Source: Dryomyza anilis
Taxonomy: Eukaryota; Arthropoda; Insecta; Diptera; Dryomyzidae
DNA length: 64,000 bases
Assembly (NCBI GenBank): GCA_951804985.1
Contig: OX638130.1
Location: 34,590,202 to 34,654,201, forward strand
Reading direction: 5' to 3'
Below are positions 22,088 to 33,277 of the stretch, in pieces; position 1 is the stretch's first letter, and each line of letters opens with the position of its first letter. Made by a program: the position numbers and the translations under genes. The notes under the pieces are model-generated. The model did not search any database. It saw nothing but the letters and a program-made list of their open reading frames with translations, and was not told the origin of the DNA.

Positions 22088-23415
22088 ATGGTCAAATTGA
22101 CGTGGGTGTACGGTCTCCGCAAGGAGGAACTCACGGCGTACGCGGCGAAGTTTGGTTTCGTCGGTACCGGGACGGTGGAGGAACTACGCAGGAGCTTTGC
22201 GGCCTTCATCAGCGACGGCCAGTTTTCCAGCGACGTGCTAGAAAAGCTCGAGAAGCTAGAGCTGAGGCACACGAAAAGTGCGTCACCATTACCGTCGGCA
22301 GTAGCCAGTGAACCGCAGGAGCAACAAAAATTGTCGTTCGTTCCGTACACCACAAACCCCACGTTGACCACCAATTTGTTCCCCTTTGAAACGCAGTCTA
22401 CAACCCACAACGCAGGTACTCTTTCGTGGGCACTGCCTACACTCACCACGAGGCCGGCAATGTCGCAGTTGCCACCAACATCACTCAATTTCCCCACCGT
22501 TTACACAACGGCCTGCACGCAAAATACCAGGCACGAACCCTACGGGGGGAATCACGCTCAACAGATGCCGCCTTTCGTTGGCATGGCAGCAGCTGAACGA
22601 CCTGAACGAGCTGAACGACGCAGGACATTCGCACGGCGATGATTCACCCAGGCACAACTGCGGCACAGCCGGCCGCTATGGAGCGCATCAGCAAGTGGAC
22701 AGTTAAGTTCGACGGCACCAGCGACCCGTTGGTTTTCATCGAGCGCGTTGAAGAGCTGACGCGGAACTACGGGATCAATAGCGACTGGCTAGCAAACGTG
22801 ATATCACACCTGTTAGTAGCCAGGGCACAGGTATGGTATCGCACCAGTCGCACGCAATGGCAAAGATGGTGCTACTTCAAGGACGATTTGCTGCGATTTT
22901 TCCTGCCACCAGGGTTTTATGAAGACCTAGACGATGCCCTCCGCAGCAGGATGCAGCGGCCACGAGAATCCTTTAGGGATTGCGTCCTGGCTATGCGGGA
23001 TTTGATGCGGCACGCACAGTACAATGAGCAGCAGGAGCTGCAGCGCATATTAAGGAATTGCCGCCAAAAATATCAATTGTATATTCGGCGCCGCGATTTT
23101 TCGACACTGGCGGAACTAGTAGGACTAGCGGATGAATTGGACGTCATCAAAGGCATGGGACATGCGCAACCACATCACGCGCAGTCACATCATACACCAC
23201 GTCCACGGGAGGAGCACAACCGTCGCTTAGACGATGACGCGGGCGGTAATATTAATCCACGGACCGCATGCAGACGATGCGGGCGTGACGGCCAATACCA
23301 GGCGGATTGCAGAAATGCTGCAGTAATGTTTTGCTGGGAGTGCGGTAGAAGGGGCGTGCGTACCTTGGGCTGCTGTAGACGACGCTCGGGAAACTACAGG
23401 GGGAACCGCCAGTAG
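22088..23415 (+). pseudogene. gag of the Osvaldo/Ulysses-like element
   Basis: Two frames share this gene. The first (22088-22642, 184 residues) begins with a helical SAP-like segment, GLRKEELTAYAAKFGF, and continues with a Ser/Thr/Pro linker. The second (22639-23415, 258 residues) holds the Gypsy capsid core (KFDGTSDPLVFIERVEEL near residues 23-40; a WYRTSRTQW block) and a C-terminal knuckle region. A frame change near 22600-22640 separates them. Both CCHC-like knuckles have lost the His: the first reads C-X2-C-X4-Q-X4-C and the second has Val there. Gag normally forms the particle and binds RNA; this copy could not make an intact product. Confidence 0.8.
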
Positions 23416-23462
23416 CGAGGGCTGGCGTCCCCGAAGAACTCACGCCGTACCCAGCAGTAGCA

Positions 23463-25905
23463 TTGAAGCAGGAGGCGACATGCATTGTCGCGATAATCGC
23501 CATAGATGCCGAATTGGCGATTGCAACGGTGAACACAGGCGCGACACGCAGTTTCGTTAGTGAATTTTGCAGGCAGATGATTCGAACTCCATCCAACTGC
23601 AGGAGTACATACGTTCGGGTGAAAATGGCTGACGGCGTCGCCAGGCGCGTTAGCTAAGAAATTCAAGCGGTTGTCAGACTAGGTGACAAAGAGTGCCGCT
23701 TTGGTCTTTTGGTGCTAACAGAATTCGTCGACGAGATCATCTGAGGGATGGATTTTTTGCAGCAGATGGGAGCCACCTTCAGTTGCGGCGGGCAGAGCGT
23801 GACGCTGCAAAAATGGGAGCAGCAACCAGATCAGGCACAGGTGTGCACGGTGGTGCGGCCTGATCAACGCAGCGAGCAGGAAATAATCGATACATTTTTA
23901 CAGGACGAGCTAGGCAAATTTGTAGGTGGTGGAGGCACGAGCGACATCACCACCCACAAAATAATAATGAAGGCGATCGCCCCATTAAGCAGCGCTATTT
24001 TCCCAAAAATCCAGCGATGCAGGCGATCATCAATGAGGAAGTCGACGCGCTCATCGCGAAAGGGTGCATTGAGCCGTCGAGGAGCCGCACAGCGCACCAA
24101 TTGTCTTGGTGAAAAAGAAGACTGGGCAGTGGCGACTGTGTATTGATTACAGGCAATGCGCATTCAGTGCCTGACGTCTACCCCCTGCCGCGCATTCACC
24201 ACATCCCTGACCGCCTGCGTAATGCAAAATATATAAGCAGCCTGGATTTGAAAAATGGTTATTGGCAGATCCCCATGGATGAGGGCAGCAAGGAGTTCAC
24301 TGCGTTTACGGTGTCAGGTCGCGGGCTGCATCAGTGGCGTGTTATGCCATTTGGCTTGCACTCAGCCCCGGCGACATTTCAGCGGGAGTTGGATCGTGTC
24401 ATAGGGCCCGACATGGAGCCGCACGCGTTCGCTTACTTGGACGATATTGTCGTCACAGAATCTACGCTGAAGGAGCACATCTCAAACTTGCGTGAAGTTT
24501 TCAGGCGTCTGAGGCAGGCGAAGCTGCAGCTAAACCAGGACAAATGCGAATTTTTCAAGCGCGAAATAAAATATCTCGAGCATGTAGTTAGCGATCAAGG
24601 CATCCACACAGACCCGGATAAAATTGCTGCTATCCAGGAGCTACGTCCACCAACAAACGCGAGCTGTGCCAGTGTTTGGTTCACCCACTTACAAAATTGC
24701 TGAAAAAGGGGAAGCATTTCCGCTGGGCAGAGGAGCAACAGCTGGCGTTTGACCAATTGAAAGTGCTGCTAACATAGGCACCTGTGCTAGGTTGCCCGGA
24801 CTTCAATCAGAAATTTACGTTGCAGACGGACGCCAGCAACTATGGTTTAGGAGCTGTGTTGACGCAGGATGTTGATGGCAAGGAGCGCGTCATAGCGTAC
24901 GCCAGTCGCAGGCAAAACAAACCTGAGGAAAACTACTCCCCCACGGAGAAGGAGTGCCTGGCCATCGTTTGGGGAATAGGAAAATGCGGCCATACCTGGA
25001 AGGCTACCGATTCCACCTGTCTCTCAAGTGGCTGAACTCCATTGAGAGCCCTTCAGGGCGTATCGCGCGTTGGGCGGTGGAATTGCAGCAGCACACCTTC
25101 GACATTCAGTACCGCAAGGGGAAGCTGAATGTTGTGGCGGACGCGCTATCAAGGCAACCGATGGAAACGCTGAGAAAGACATACGAGGAGGCCCCTGTCG
25201 AGGAACGCTGTGCGTGGACAGACAGACGCATGATGGAGGTACGCGAGCAATCGGAAAAATTTCCTGATTATGCCATCGAGGAGGGCAACTTGTATCGCCA
25301 CATTCCTAAACACACTGATGACAGCGACTGCGTAGCTTAGAAGCTGTGCGTCCCGAAGAAGCGTCGTTCGCAAGTTATGCGTGAAAATCACGATGACGCG
25401 ACCGCGGGCCACATGAGCGTCCGCAAGACAATCGCTAGAGTATCAAATCGATACTACTGGCCAGGCATATCTCGGACAATTCGTCGATATGTACGTAACT
25501 GTGAGTCATGTCAAAAATACAAGGCGTCGCAGCAAAAACCAGCATGGCAACACCATGCTGGTTGTCTTCTTTGACAAATTTTCTAAATGGACAGAAATGG
25601 TACCATTGCGTAAGGCGACGAGTGAAAGTTTGCAACGAGCGTTTCGAGAACGCATTTTGGCGCGATACGGCGTCCCCAAGGTGCTTATTACGGATAATGG
25701 AGCACAGTTAACGAGCAGATCATTTCGCCGGTTTCTTGAGGATATGGGCGTTAGACAGCAATTTACCGCCCCGTACACACCCCAGGAGAACCCCACGGAA
25801 AGGGCCAACCGGACTTTAAAAACTATAATCGCGCAGCTATCTGGTCACCAGCAAAATCGATGGGATGAGCAACTGCCGGAAATTTCACTGCCAATAAATG
25901 CTTAA
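23463..25905 (+). pseudogene. pol of the Osvaldo/Ulysses-like element (protease, RT, RNase H, integrase)
   Basis: Protease: the active site reads NTGA instead of D-T/S-G-A (Asn codon at 23532-23534), and the frame stops at 23657. RT: conserved blocks run from about 24010 to 24700 over a frame change near 24000-24160, with FGLHSAPATFQ and catalytic YLDD at 24434-24445. RNase [13 protein letters not shown] near 24818, with a frame change near 24985 and a DALSRQ block near 25140. Integrase: an HHCC finger (H..H..CESC) around 25390-25515, then a deletion removing the first catalytic Asp; TDNG near 25690 and PTERANRT near 25795 keep the second Asp and the Glu. The gene ends at 25905 without the usual C-terminal integrase domain. 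Confidence 0.85.
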
Positions 25906-26092
25906 AGCGAACAACAAGTGTCGATGCGAAAATTATTATAATAATTATACACAGTTTAGTGTCAGTGCGCAAATTACTTGCTTAAATTATACAAAACATT
26001 TACATTTGATTTTATGCACAATTTTAGTGCCGCTGCGTGGAATAAAAACTAATTATTTATCTTATTTATTTGCACGCGAAAATAAATAAATA

Positions 26093-27351
26093 ATGGCTGG
26101 TATCGACGACCTCAAGCTTAAGGAGAGTGCATGCAGCTATCGGCGTAAAGTATTGATGGCGCTCTGCCAACAGAGGCTCACGCAACCATTGGGAGAACAC
26201 GACGTGGAAGTCCTCAGTGGTCGGGGAGGCAAGAGGCTCCGTATAATAGATACGACAGCATTTGAAGCCGCATCAGGCGCGGCAGCAGAGGCAACAACCA
26301 CGAGCGAAATATTAAGAAAGGCCACAACATCGAGCGCGAGCGCAGCCGTGCCATTTACCGCAGCATTCGGTACAGCTCCAGCAGAGGCAACGACATCAGG
26401 AGCGACGAAAGCAAATGTAGCGGCAGAAGTAACGGCGGTCGCCTACAACTCACTCACTCCTACAACTCACAGTGCTCCGTCATCAGCACCTAGCTACATG
26501 CAGACGCAGAACGACAAGCAACTACAGGTGGGGACCCTGTTTACGCCACAGACCGGAGAGATTTCACACGCGCCAACTACAGCGTTGAGCGCTGAACCAG
26601 TTCGCGATACCGACAACCGCCGCCTTTTTACATACCCTCCAGAGGGGCGGGGCGTCAACATCTCGGTTGGAGATTACCGCTGCCTAGCGGTAGGGCGCTT
26701 CCTCAACGACAATATTGTAAATTTCTGGATGAGATGGTCACTACAGGATGGTCTTGACGTGCTACCAGATCGTCGAATCCATGGATACGACACATTTTTC
26801 TATACCAGCCTGTTGCGGGACACGGCTATGCGCGTACGTTCTTGGACGAAGCGGGTGGACCCCTTCGCGTACGATTTGCTTCTCGTACCAATCAACGAAC
26901 AGCGTCACTGGTACTTGACGGCGATCTGCAATCCCGGGGCGTTGCAGTCAAACGCCGGTCAGTCAAATGGAGGGCAGCAAGCCAATGACAAAGGTGCATG
27001 CATATTACTAATGGACTCTATGACCACCAAAACTCGCCGGCACGCCGCTGCCAGGCTGCGGGAGTTTATGACGTTGGCCTCACGCAAGAATGGTGCGGCG
27101 GGAACTGAGTTCACGGAGTTCAATATGCCAGACCATCACGTCGCGGTGCCGCAGCAGCCCAACTAGACGGACTGTGGGGTCTATATGCTACGATTTATTC
27201 AATCCTTGCGCCAGGATCCACTGCGGGATCTAGAACCCCCCATCAATCGTCGTATGTTTACAGGCAAGGTGGGCGGAGCTGGGCGTGATGAAATCGCTCG
27301 GAAAATCCGGATGATGGCCAGAGAGGCAGGAACAACTGAAGGGTTAGTCTA
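26093..27351 (+). pseudogene. Ulp1/SENP-like (C48) cysteine peptidase ORF of the LTR retrotransposon, interrupted by one stop
   Basis: The ATG at 26093 opens a 357-codon frame ending in TAG at 27164-27166; the same frame continues to 27351. Residues 1-195 are Ala/Thr-rich and of no known fold. From about 200 the C48 peptidase signature appears in order: FLNDNIVNFW (about 203-212), LLVPINEQRHWYLTAIC with catalytic His near 272, CILLMDSM with Asp near 308, PQQPN, then after the stop TDCGVYML with the catalytic Cys at 27173-27175. The CILLMDSM form and a loop between His and Asp recall SENP6/7-type enzymes, which remove SUMO; activity here is inference. The stop takes the usual Gly position of PQQ-x-N-G-x-D-C-G. 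It lies between integrase and the 3' LTR, where env would be. Confidence 0.85.
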
Positions 27352-27360
27352 GCCCGACAT

Positions 27361-28596
27361 TTGAAGGCGACCAGCACAGCGGGTGCTGCAGCAAGCGGCC
27401 GAAAGCGCAACAGCAGAAACGGCTTCAGCGGAGCCAGCGATGCGGCAGATGGCCGAGATCGTGACAGTAGCAGCGGGGGCTGCGAGTTCCGTACAAGACG
27501 CCGTACAAAAGGGATCAAGCGACGCAGACGAGGAGACGAACGCCGCACAGCGGATGGCTGTGGCGACTGCACAGGAAGCTGTGTCTACAACAGCAACGCG
27601 GCGAATGGTCGCCGACGAGGAGACGAACACCACACAGCGGACGGCTGTTCCGTACAAGACGCCGTACAAAAGGGATCAAGCGACGCAGACGAGGAGACGA
27701 ACGCCGCACAGCGGATCGCTGTGGCGGCTCCACAGGAAGCTGTGTCTACAACAGCAACGCGGCGAATGGTCGCCGACGAGGAGACGAACACCACACAGCG
27801 GACGGCTGTGGTGGTCGCGCAGGAGGCTGCACCTACAGCAGCGAGGCAGCAGGTCGCCGCAGAAAAAGCGACAAATACCACACAGCGGGCGGCTGTGGTG
27901 GTTGTGCAGAAGGCTGTACAATCAGCGGTAACGCAGCAGGTGACCACGGACGGGGTGTTGGCTGCCCCAATGGGGGTGCTGACCACAGATGCGCGGCAAG
28001 TGGCCGCAGAAGGAGCGTTGAGCGGCGCACAGCGGAGGGCTGTGGCGGCGGCGCAGATTACTGCATTCTCTGCAGCAATGCGGCAGGTGGCATTGAAAAT
28101 GAAGGCGATGCAGCGGACGCCTGGGACGAAGCAGAAACGATCGGTGCGACGCTTTACAGCACGCGAGACACATGGTGTCACCCAGATGGAGGCTGTACAG
28201 GCAACACTTCATGGCAAGGTATGCGAAACAGAAACGACGGAGCGGACGGCCTCAAACGGGAAGAGACGGGTCGCTAGGCACCCGGCCGTGCAGGCTACAC
28301 ATCAAGATGATTCACCCACGGCAGAAGCAACGCGCCAGATAGTTGTAGGCGATGCGACAGGCGTCACACAGCAGAAGACGGTACGAGTGACGCGTCAAGA
28401 CTATGCACACGTGTCAACGAAGCAACAGGCTGTCCACGATACGCACCGCAGTGAGACGCTCACGATGACGGCGCCGCGGGAGAAGACAGCAGACCAGGAG
28501 ACAAACGCACCACAGCAGATGGCGGTGCATCCGGTGACAACGATCACGACGACGGCAACACGACACATTTTTATGCAACATGGTTTCGCACAATAA
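27361..28596 (+). CDS. Repetitive Ala/Thr/Val-rich ORF downstream of the Ulp1-like domain
   Basis: An open frame of 411 codons runs into the 3' LTR. From about 27480 to 28080 the DNA is built of diverged units of roughly 70-90 bp around DEETN-x-x-QR-x-AV-x-x-x-QEAV, giving Ala/Val/Thr-rich repeats. A 161 bp segment starting GTTCCGTACAAGACGCC occurs twice (27486, 27647); as 161 is not a multiple of three, the duplication switches frames, and the repeat motif is read in frame 2 before it and frame 1 after. It was probably the C-terminal part of the Ulp1-like protein or a separate product. No transmembrane segment or known domain is visible, so it is not an env. Confidence 0.45.
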   Translation: MKATSTAGAAASGRKRNSRNGFSGASDAADGRDRDSSSGGCEFRTRRRTKGIKRRRRGDERRTADGCGDCTGSCVYNSNAANGRRRGDEHHTADGCSVQDAVQKGSSDADEETNAAQRIAVAAPQEAVSTTATRRMVADEETNTTQRTAVVVAQEAAPTAARQQVAAEKATNTTQRAAVVVVQKAVQSAVTQQVTTDGVLAAPMGVLTTDARQVAAEGALSGAQRRAVAAAQITAFSAAMRQVALKMKAMQRTPGTKQKRSVRRFTARETHGVTQMEAVQATLHGKVCETETTERTASNGKRRVARHPAVQATHQDDSPTAEATRQIVVGDATGVTQQKTVRVTRQDYAHVSTKQQAVHDTHRSETLTMTAPREKTADQETNAPQQMAVHPVTTITTTATRHIFMQHGFAQ

Positions 28597-29542
28597 CTGC
28601 ATAAATTTACGACGACAAAGAAAATAAACGCAGCTGCGATATTAAACGCAGCCCAACTTCGAAACAACATCAACGCGTCACCAACGTCGGCCGCTAACTT
28701 TCCAATAACTGAACCGAGAATAATACTGGAAGCAAAGCTACAAAGATGAAGGCAACAAAACAACAACATTCACGGCGAAGCAGATTCCAGTGGCGACAAG
28801 AAACGCGTATAAAAGCCAGCGCGCAACAGAGATCGCTCTCATTCTCTGCCGACCGACTTACCATACGCTTCGACCGATACGAACGACGACCGCTGCTATT
28901 AGGAGAACTTAGTGCCTCGTTTTATTGTTTTATACGTACAGCGAGCGCTAAGTTGACCAAGTGGGTTTTGCAGTAGCATGGGGACAACCGCTTAGTGCTT
29001 GTTTTATTGTTTGTTTTACGTCAAACAAAAGCGCTAAGTGGGTTGTTTGTTTTACGTACAGCGAGCGCCAAGTTGACCAAGTGGGTTTTGCAGTAGCATG
29101 GGGATAACCGCTTAGTGTTTTGTTTTATTGTTTGTTTTACGTCAAACAAAAGCACTAAGGGGGTTGCGGGGATCTGCTTAGTGGCTCGTTTGGTGGACCC
29201 AAGATTAACTTACGACGCTAGGGCAAAGAATGCATACGCTCTGGTTATGAGCTAGACAGAATCTCTCGCGCACACAAGCCGCCGAGGCTGCTCTCTCGCA
29301 CGAAGGATGCCGCATGTAAGATTGTTCTTTTATTAACATATATATAATATACATTTAAATAAATTAATGAATTTAAATAAATAATAAACTAATGAATTTA
29401 TATAAAACATAAAATTAAACCGCGTCGCATTTTACTTAAAACCCTCGGGGATCCCTGCAAAATATAAATTTTGTAACGCGTACGAACACCTGGAGCCCGC
29501 TGTGCGTGCCCTGGCTATATACCGGAAACCGGGTTCGTTACA
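28560..29542 (+). repeat. 3' LTR of the Osvaldo/Ulysses-like element
   Basis: Matches the 5' LTR from CGACACATTTTTAT onward to GTTACA. The four bases before the match differ from the 5' LTR (CAAC against TGTG), so the exact left boundary is uncertain. It has an extra unit of about 110 bp containing AAGTTGACCAAGTGGG and GCATGGGGA. Confidence 0.88.
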
Positions 29543-32288
29543 ATATATATGTAACTTTATTGGTATTACCTAAGCTCATATTATTTCATTTATCTTTCTT
29601 GTTTCAGAAGGCATAAAATGTGTAAATTTTAATATTGTATTTTTAATTTGTTTCAGAATTCTTTTTTTTTGTGTGGTTTTTATAAATTTTAGCTAAGTTT
29701 AATGTAATACTGTTTATGATGGTCATGGTCAATATAAAATGGTTAATAGAAAAATGTTAGATAAAGTTCCATTGAAAGCCACCTATATTTTTTTATAATT
29801 TTGTTTAATATACTTTAAGAAAAATAATGGCTTGCTAACGTGTGGTTAATGGGGCTGAGGTAGTCATGTTGGTGTGTGGATGGTAGAACGGAAGTCGGAA
29901 ACGTAAACCAGGTAAGGGGTTGACTTGAAAAGGAAGCGGATGTTCGGCGGTCTAGGTAGGGAGGGCACAAGAGGAGTATAACACCATTCTCTCCTTTAGA
30001 AATCCGTCTTCAAGATTTTCATCTACTCGCTGAGCAATGATCATGGGCATTGGTTTTGCAATCGTTGAAGAATTACGTCTCTTCAGCACCGCCAGACTAG
30101 ATTCTTCGCTGCTGCAGCTTTCAACGACATTTCGCCACTCTCCTTTTTGCGAAACATCTTCCAATAACTGAACAAACCTGCCTCGCTTGGGGAATCTGCA
30201 CGCGAAGTAAATTTTCCAAAACCAAAGCCGACTTGCCTCATTTTCTGTTAATGACATTTTTTGGGCACTAGTCATTTTAAAATTGACGCATTTTTAGCCG
30301 CACCATTTCCACCACATTTCCATAATTAATTATAATTAATCGCTAATTCATTTTATATTATTTTATGAAAATCCCCAGTCTTACTTGGGACCAGGGACCC
30401 AATTCTCGAGGTCATCCGAGAATTCTCACTTTCGTGAATTCTCGCTTGATCAGTGTCGAACGATAAGCAAACAAGCAATTTTTGGATTCAGGCGAGATTG
30501 AATTCGATAGAACATTTTCGTTCAACAATGTATCTATTGTGAATTGCACAAAAAAAACTGAAAAAAACTTTGACATTTATTAAATTAGAAAGAAAAACAA
30601 AAACGTTTTATTTCAAATTTTCAAATAATAATATAAACAGATGCAAAAATTAGTGCGCGTAAAAAGTGTACACGATGCACTATAGGAACTATTGTCGCGT
30701 TCAATCATCCATAACGCGGTGCACGCATTTGCTGAATGATGGAGTCGTGTGCGTAGTGAATAGTGTAGCCCATGGTTGAAGTCTATACAGGTTAGTTGAT
30801 CTAGACAGTTAGTTGGCATACACTATGCTGAGAATGTCAATAAGAAAATTTAAAAAATACAAAAACTACGTGTCAATTTAAACTTTATTTCAAGGTTATG
30901 ATTTTTGCTTTAAATTGGCTAATTTATTAAAATTTACACCACAAATTCACTTTTTCACTATTGTTATACACTGCGGTGTTCTTCTGGAGCCCATAGACAT
31001 CTTGAAAATTACCAAAGTGTTGTAATTTATTTATTTTAAAATTTTGAATTTTTTTATGAATTTGTAAACAAAGCATTGATGTTTTATTTTAAATTTTTCG
31101 TAAACAAATGTTGAGTCTTTCGAACAGTTTTCAAAAAAAAGTAAATGGCGACTGAATTTTGAAAGATGACTTAACCTGTATATACTTCAACCATGGTGTA
31201 GCCCATATATTTCCTCGTGCTAAATCTAATTTGCATCTAATATAATTTCCCGCCTATATAATTTTCCGCTAATATAGTTTACAATGTTTTGTAGAATAGA
31301 ACCGATTTGTGATAAAAAAAATAATGTACAAAAGTTATTGTACCTAATGCAGAGTACCGGCCGGGTAGGCGAGTATACTCGTTCACAAAACCTAGCTAGC
31401 TGACGTTCAAAAAATTCCAACGGATCATAAAGTTGTTCGATGCAGTGCATTTATCACTTTCGATTTCCAAGATTCATTTCATGCGACATTTAATCTTATG
31501 GGACTGTAGCAGCAAACTATTATTACTATATTAACGTGATGCACGCACGTGGAGTGGAGTGAGTAGTGAATTGTGTAGCCGATTCATTTTCCAAATTATA
31601 ATGGCACAAAAGTCGCTAATATAGCTTTCCGTCATTACCATTTGTACATCCGTTTAATTAATTTGATAAAATGCATTTCGCATGAAAATATCTCGAACGA
31701 CCTCGAGAATAGGGCACCAGTTTAGATAATCATAAACTTGCGTTACTCTTTTTGCATTAATCGTGAGGACTACTTGCGACAAACTTTGCGTTGGTGACAA
31801 AGTTAAGCTGAAGTGTATACTTTTGATTAAGTCATGTTTAACTTTTTGCGTCAACCTCAACTTTTTGAGATAATTCTGCGTGTATTTTGCGGATTTTTTC
31901 AATGTCTGTTGGGGCAATGTTTTGTATATAACCAACCAGACAAACGATATCCAAAACCTAACTTTATGCTAATTTTTCAATGTTGACGATATCCTGTTGT
32001 CGTAAAAGTGATCAAAAAGGTATCTGAAAGGCTTACGAATGCCCGCCTTCTTCTTGACTTTTAGCAGTCGAAAAGACAACTATAAAGTTATCTTTAAGTC
32101 AACCAAAAAAAGGTATCATCGGAAAGTTGTGCTTTAGACAACCGATAAAATAACTTAAATGCAGCTTTTATGCAACCCTATTAACTACCAATACACATGC
32201 AAACCATGAAGAAGAAACATATATCATTGTATAAGTTTGTCATTGTATTAGTTTGTCAAATATGGTGGAAATAACCGAAATGATAAAC
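29543..32288. other. AT-rich stretch, no supported gene
   Basis: Contains a 107-codon minus-strand frame (29952-30275) with charged, non-repetitive sequence but no recognised domain or clear splice sites, and shorter frames at 30613-30819, 31226-31450 and 31654-31935. Sequence such as TGTAGCCCAT (near 30765 and 31196) recurs, suggesting old repeats. None is supported as a gene. Confidence 0.4.
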
Positions 32289-32620
32289 TAATGCATGGTT
32301 TCCATGCTGTCTTTTGTTGTATGTTAAATGTCCTTCTACTTGGACTTTAACTTCCTTTTTATACTTACTGAGTCCTTTTTACTTTCTTTATATTATTTAA
32401 AACAACCGGGTCTTTTTTACTTTAAGACACTTTATTTCGCTTTAAAAGTTGGTTACACTTATACTTAACATTTATTTGTAGACACTTCAGCTTATCGGAA
32501 ACAATATACTTAACTTCAACATAACACCTCGTATTCTTATAATTTCACAATAAATTGAGTAATTTCATCATGCTAAAATAACTTAGTCAGCGTATTTATA
32601 ATTTCACAATAAATTGAGTA

Positions 32621-32773
32621 CATGCATAATGCTAACCCTAAAAGTATGCCATAAAGAAAAATATACTGGTTATGTTATATTGTGGATCATAAGCACGCTG
32701 TAAGTTCCACGATTATGATACACAACAGTGGATCATATGTAAGCTGTAAAGTCTACGATTATGATACACAACA
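32621..32773 (-). repeat. 3' LTR of the errantivirus
   Basis: About 153 bp matching 60040-60193 with few differences. On the minus strand it starts TGTTGTGTATCATAATCG and contains that motif twice. Ends near GCATTATGCA. A 25 bp direct repeat (TTATAATTTCACAATAAATT) flanks it on the low side near 32540 and 32597. Confidence 0.8.
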
Positions 32774-32787
32774 TACCTCCCCCCTTA
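32774..32787 (-). other. Polypurine tract of the errantivirus
   Basis: The minus strand reads a purine run containing AAGGGGGGAGGTA directly before the 3' LTR, the expected plus-strand primer site. Confidence 0.75.
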
Positions 32788-33021
32788 TTGAAAGAAAAAA
32801 AATTATTATTATTAAGAAGAATAATAGTTTTTTTTCCTTTTGTATTATTTTAATTAATTCTGAAGAGAAAATTATTATTAAAATGAATAATAGTTTTTTA
32901 TTTTTACATTGTTTTATGTGGTATAAATTACGTTAAGTTCTATTAGTTATGAAATTATGATCTTTACTTATATAATATTTAATGGATATTAGTAAATTAA
33001 GGGTTGTAATTTCCAGTTATA

Positions 33022-33075
33022 CAGCAACGAAAACATCGGGACCAGGTTTTTATGGTCCCGATGTTTTCGTTGCTG
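33022..33075. repeat. Perfect 22-23 bp hairpin at the 3' end of the env region
   Basis: CAGCAACGAAAACATCGGG (33022-33040) and the following three to four bases pair perfectly with 33053-33075 around an 8 nt spacer. It overlaps the end of a 71-codon minus-strand frame (33050-33265) just downstream of env. Confidence 0.85.
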
Positions 33076-33277
33076 ACTGCTGCTGTTCTGCGGTAGTAGT
33101 TCGATGCATTGTTGTTGTTTCTGACGTATTGGATTCTATTTCATGTGACTTCGTTCGTTGACTTGCTATGTTTGTTGTGGTGTTTGGTTTCTGCGTTGTT
33201 GATTTCCGCAATGACCCGATTTTTTCGAGTGGCGATTTCTTGCTGGGAAATGTATTTGACACCATTTCAAGATTTCC

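Larger units (their letters stand above)
14935..29542 (+). mobile_element. Gypsy LTR retrotransposon, Osvaldo/Ulysses-like, with a Ulp1-type third ORF; carries nested inserts
   Basis: Two LTRs (14935-15820; about 28560-29542) bound 14.6 kb, flanked by ATAT on both sides (14931-14934, 29543-29546), a typical 4 bp Gypsy duplication. In order: a PBS resembling the tRNA-Lys type, a purine-rich leader, gag, protease, RT, RNase H, integrase, a Ulp1-like peptidase ORF and a repetitive ORF reaching into the 3' LTR. RT/RNase H/integrase order and the PBS point to the Osvaldo/Ulysses lineage; that is inference. About 5.7 kb belongs to a mini-me-like repeat and a LOA LINE inserted in the leader. Frameshifts, stops, a protease active-site change and an integrase deletion show it is dead. 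Confidence 0.85.

Noticed and set aside
27585..28181. 198-codon minus-strand ORF, and several neighbours
   Set aside because: They are antisense to the GC-rich repetitive ORF; the Cys/Ala-rich repeats follow from the repeat DNA.
29952..30275. 107-codon minus-strand ORF as a gene
   Set aside because: Looks non-repetitive, but has no recognisable domain, splice context or neighbour support. Mentioned only in the stretch entry.
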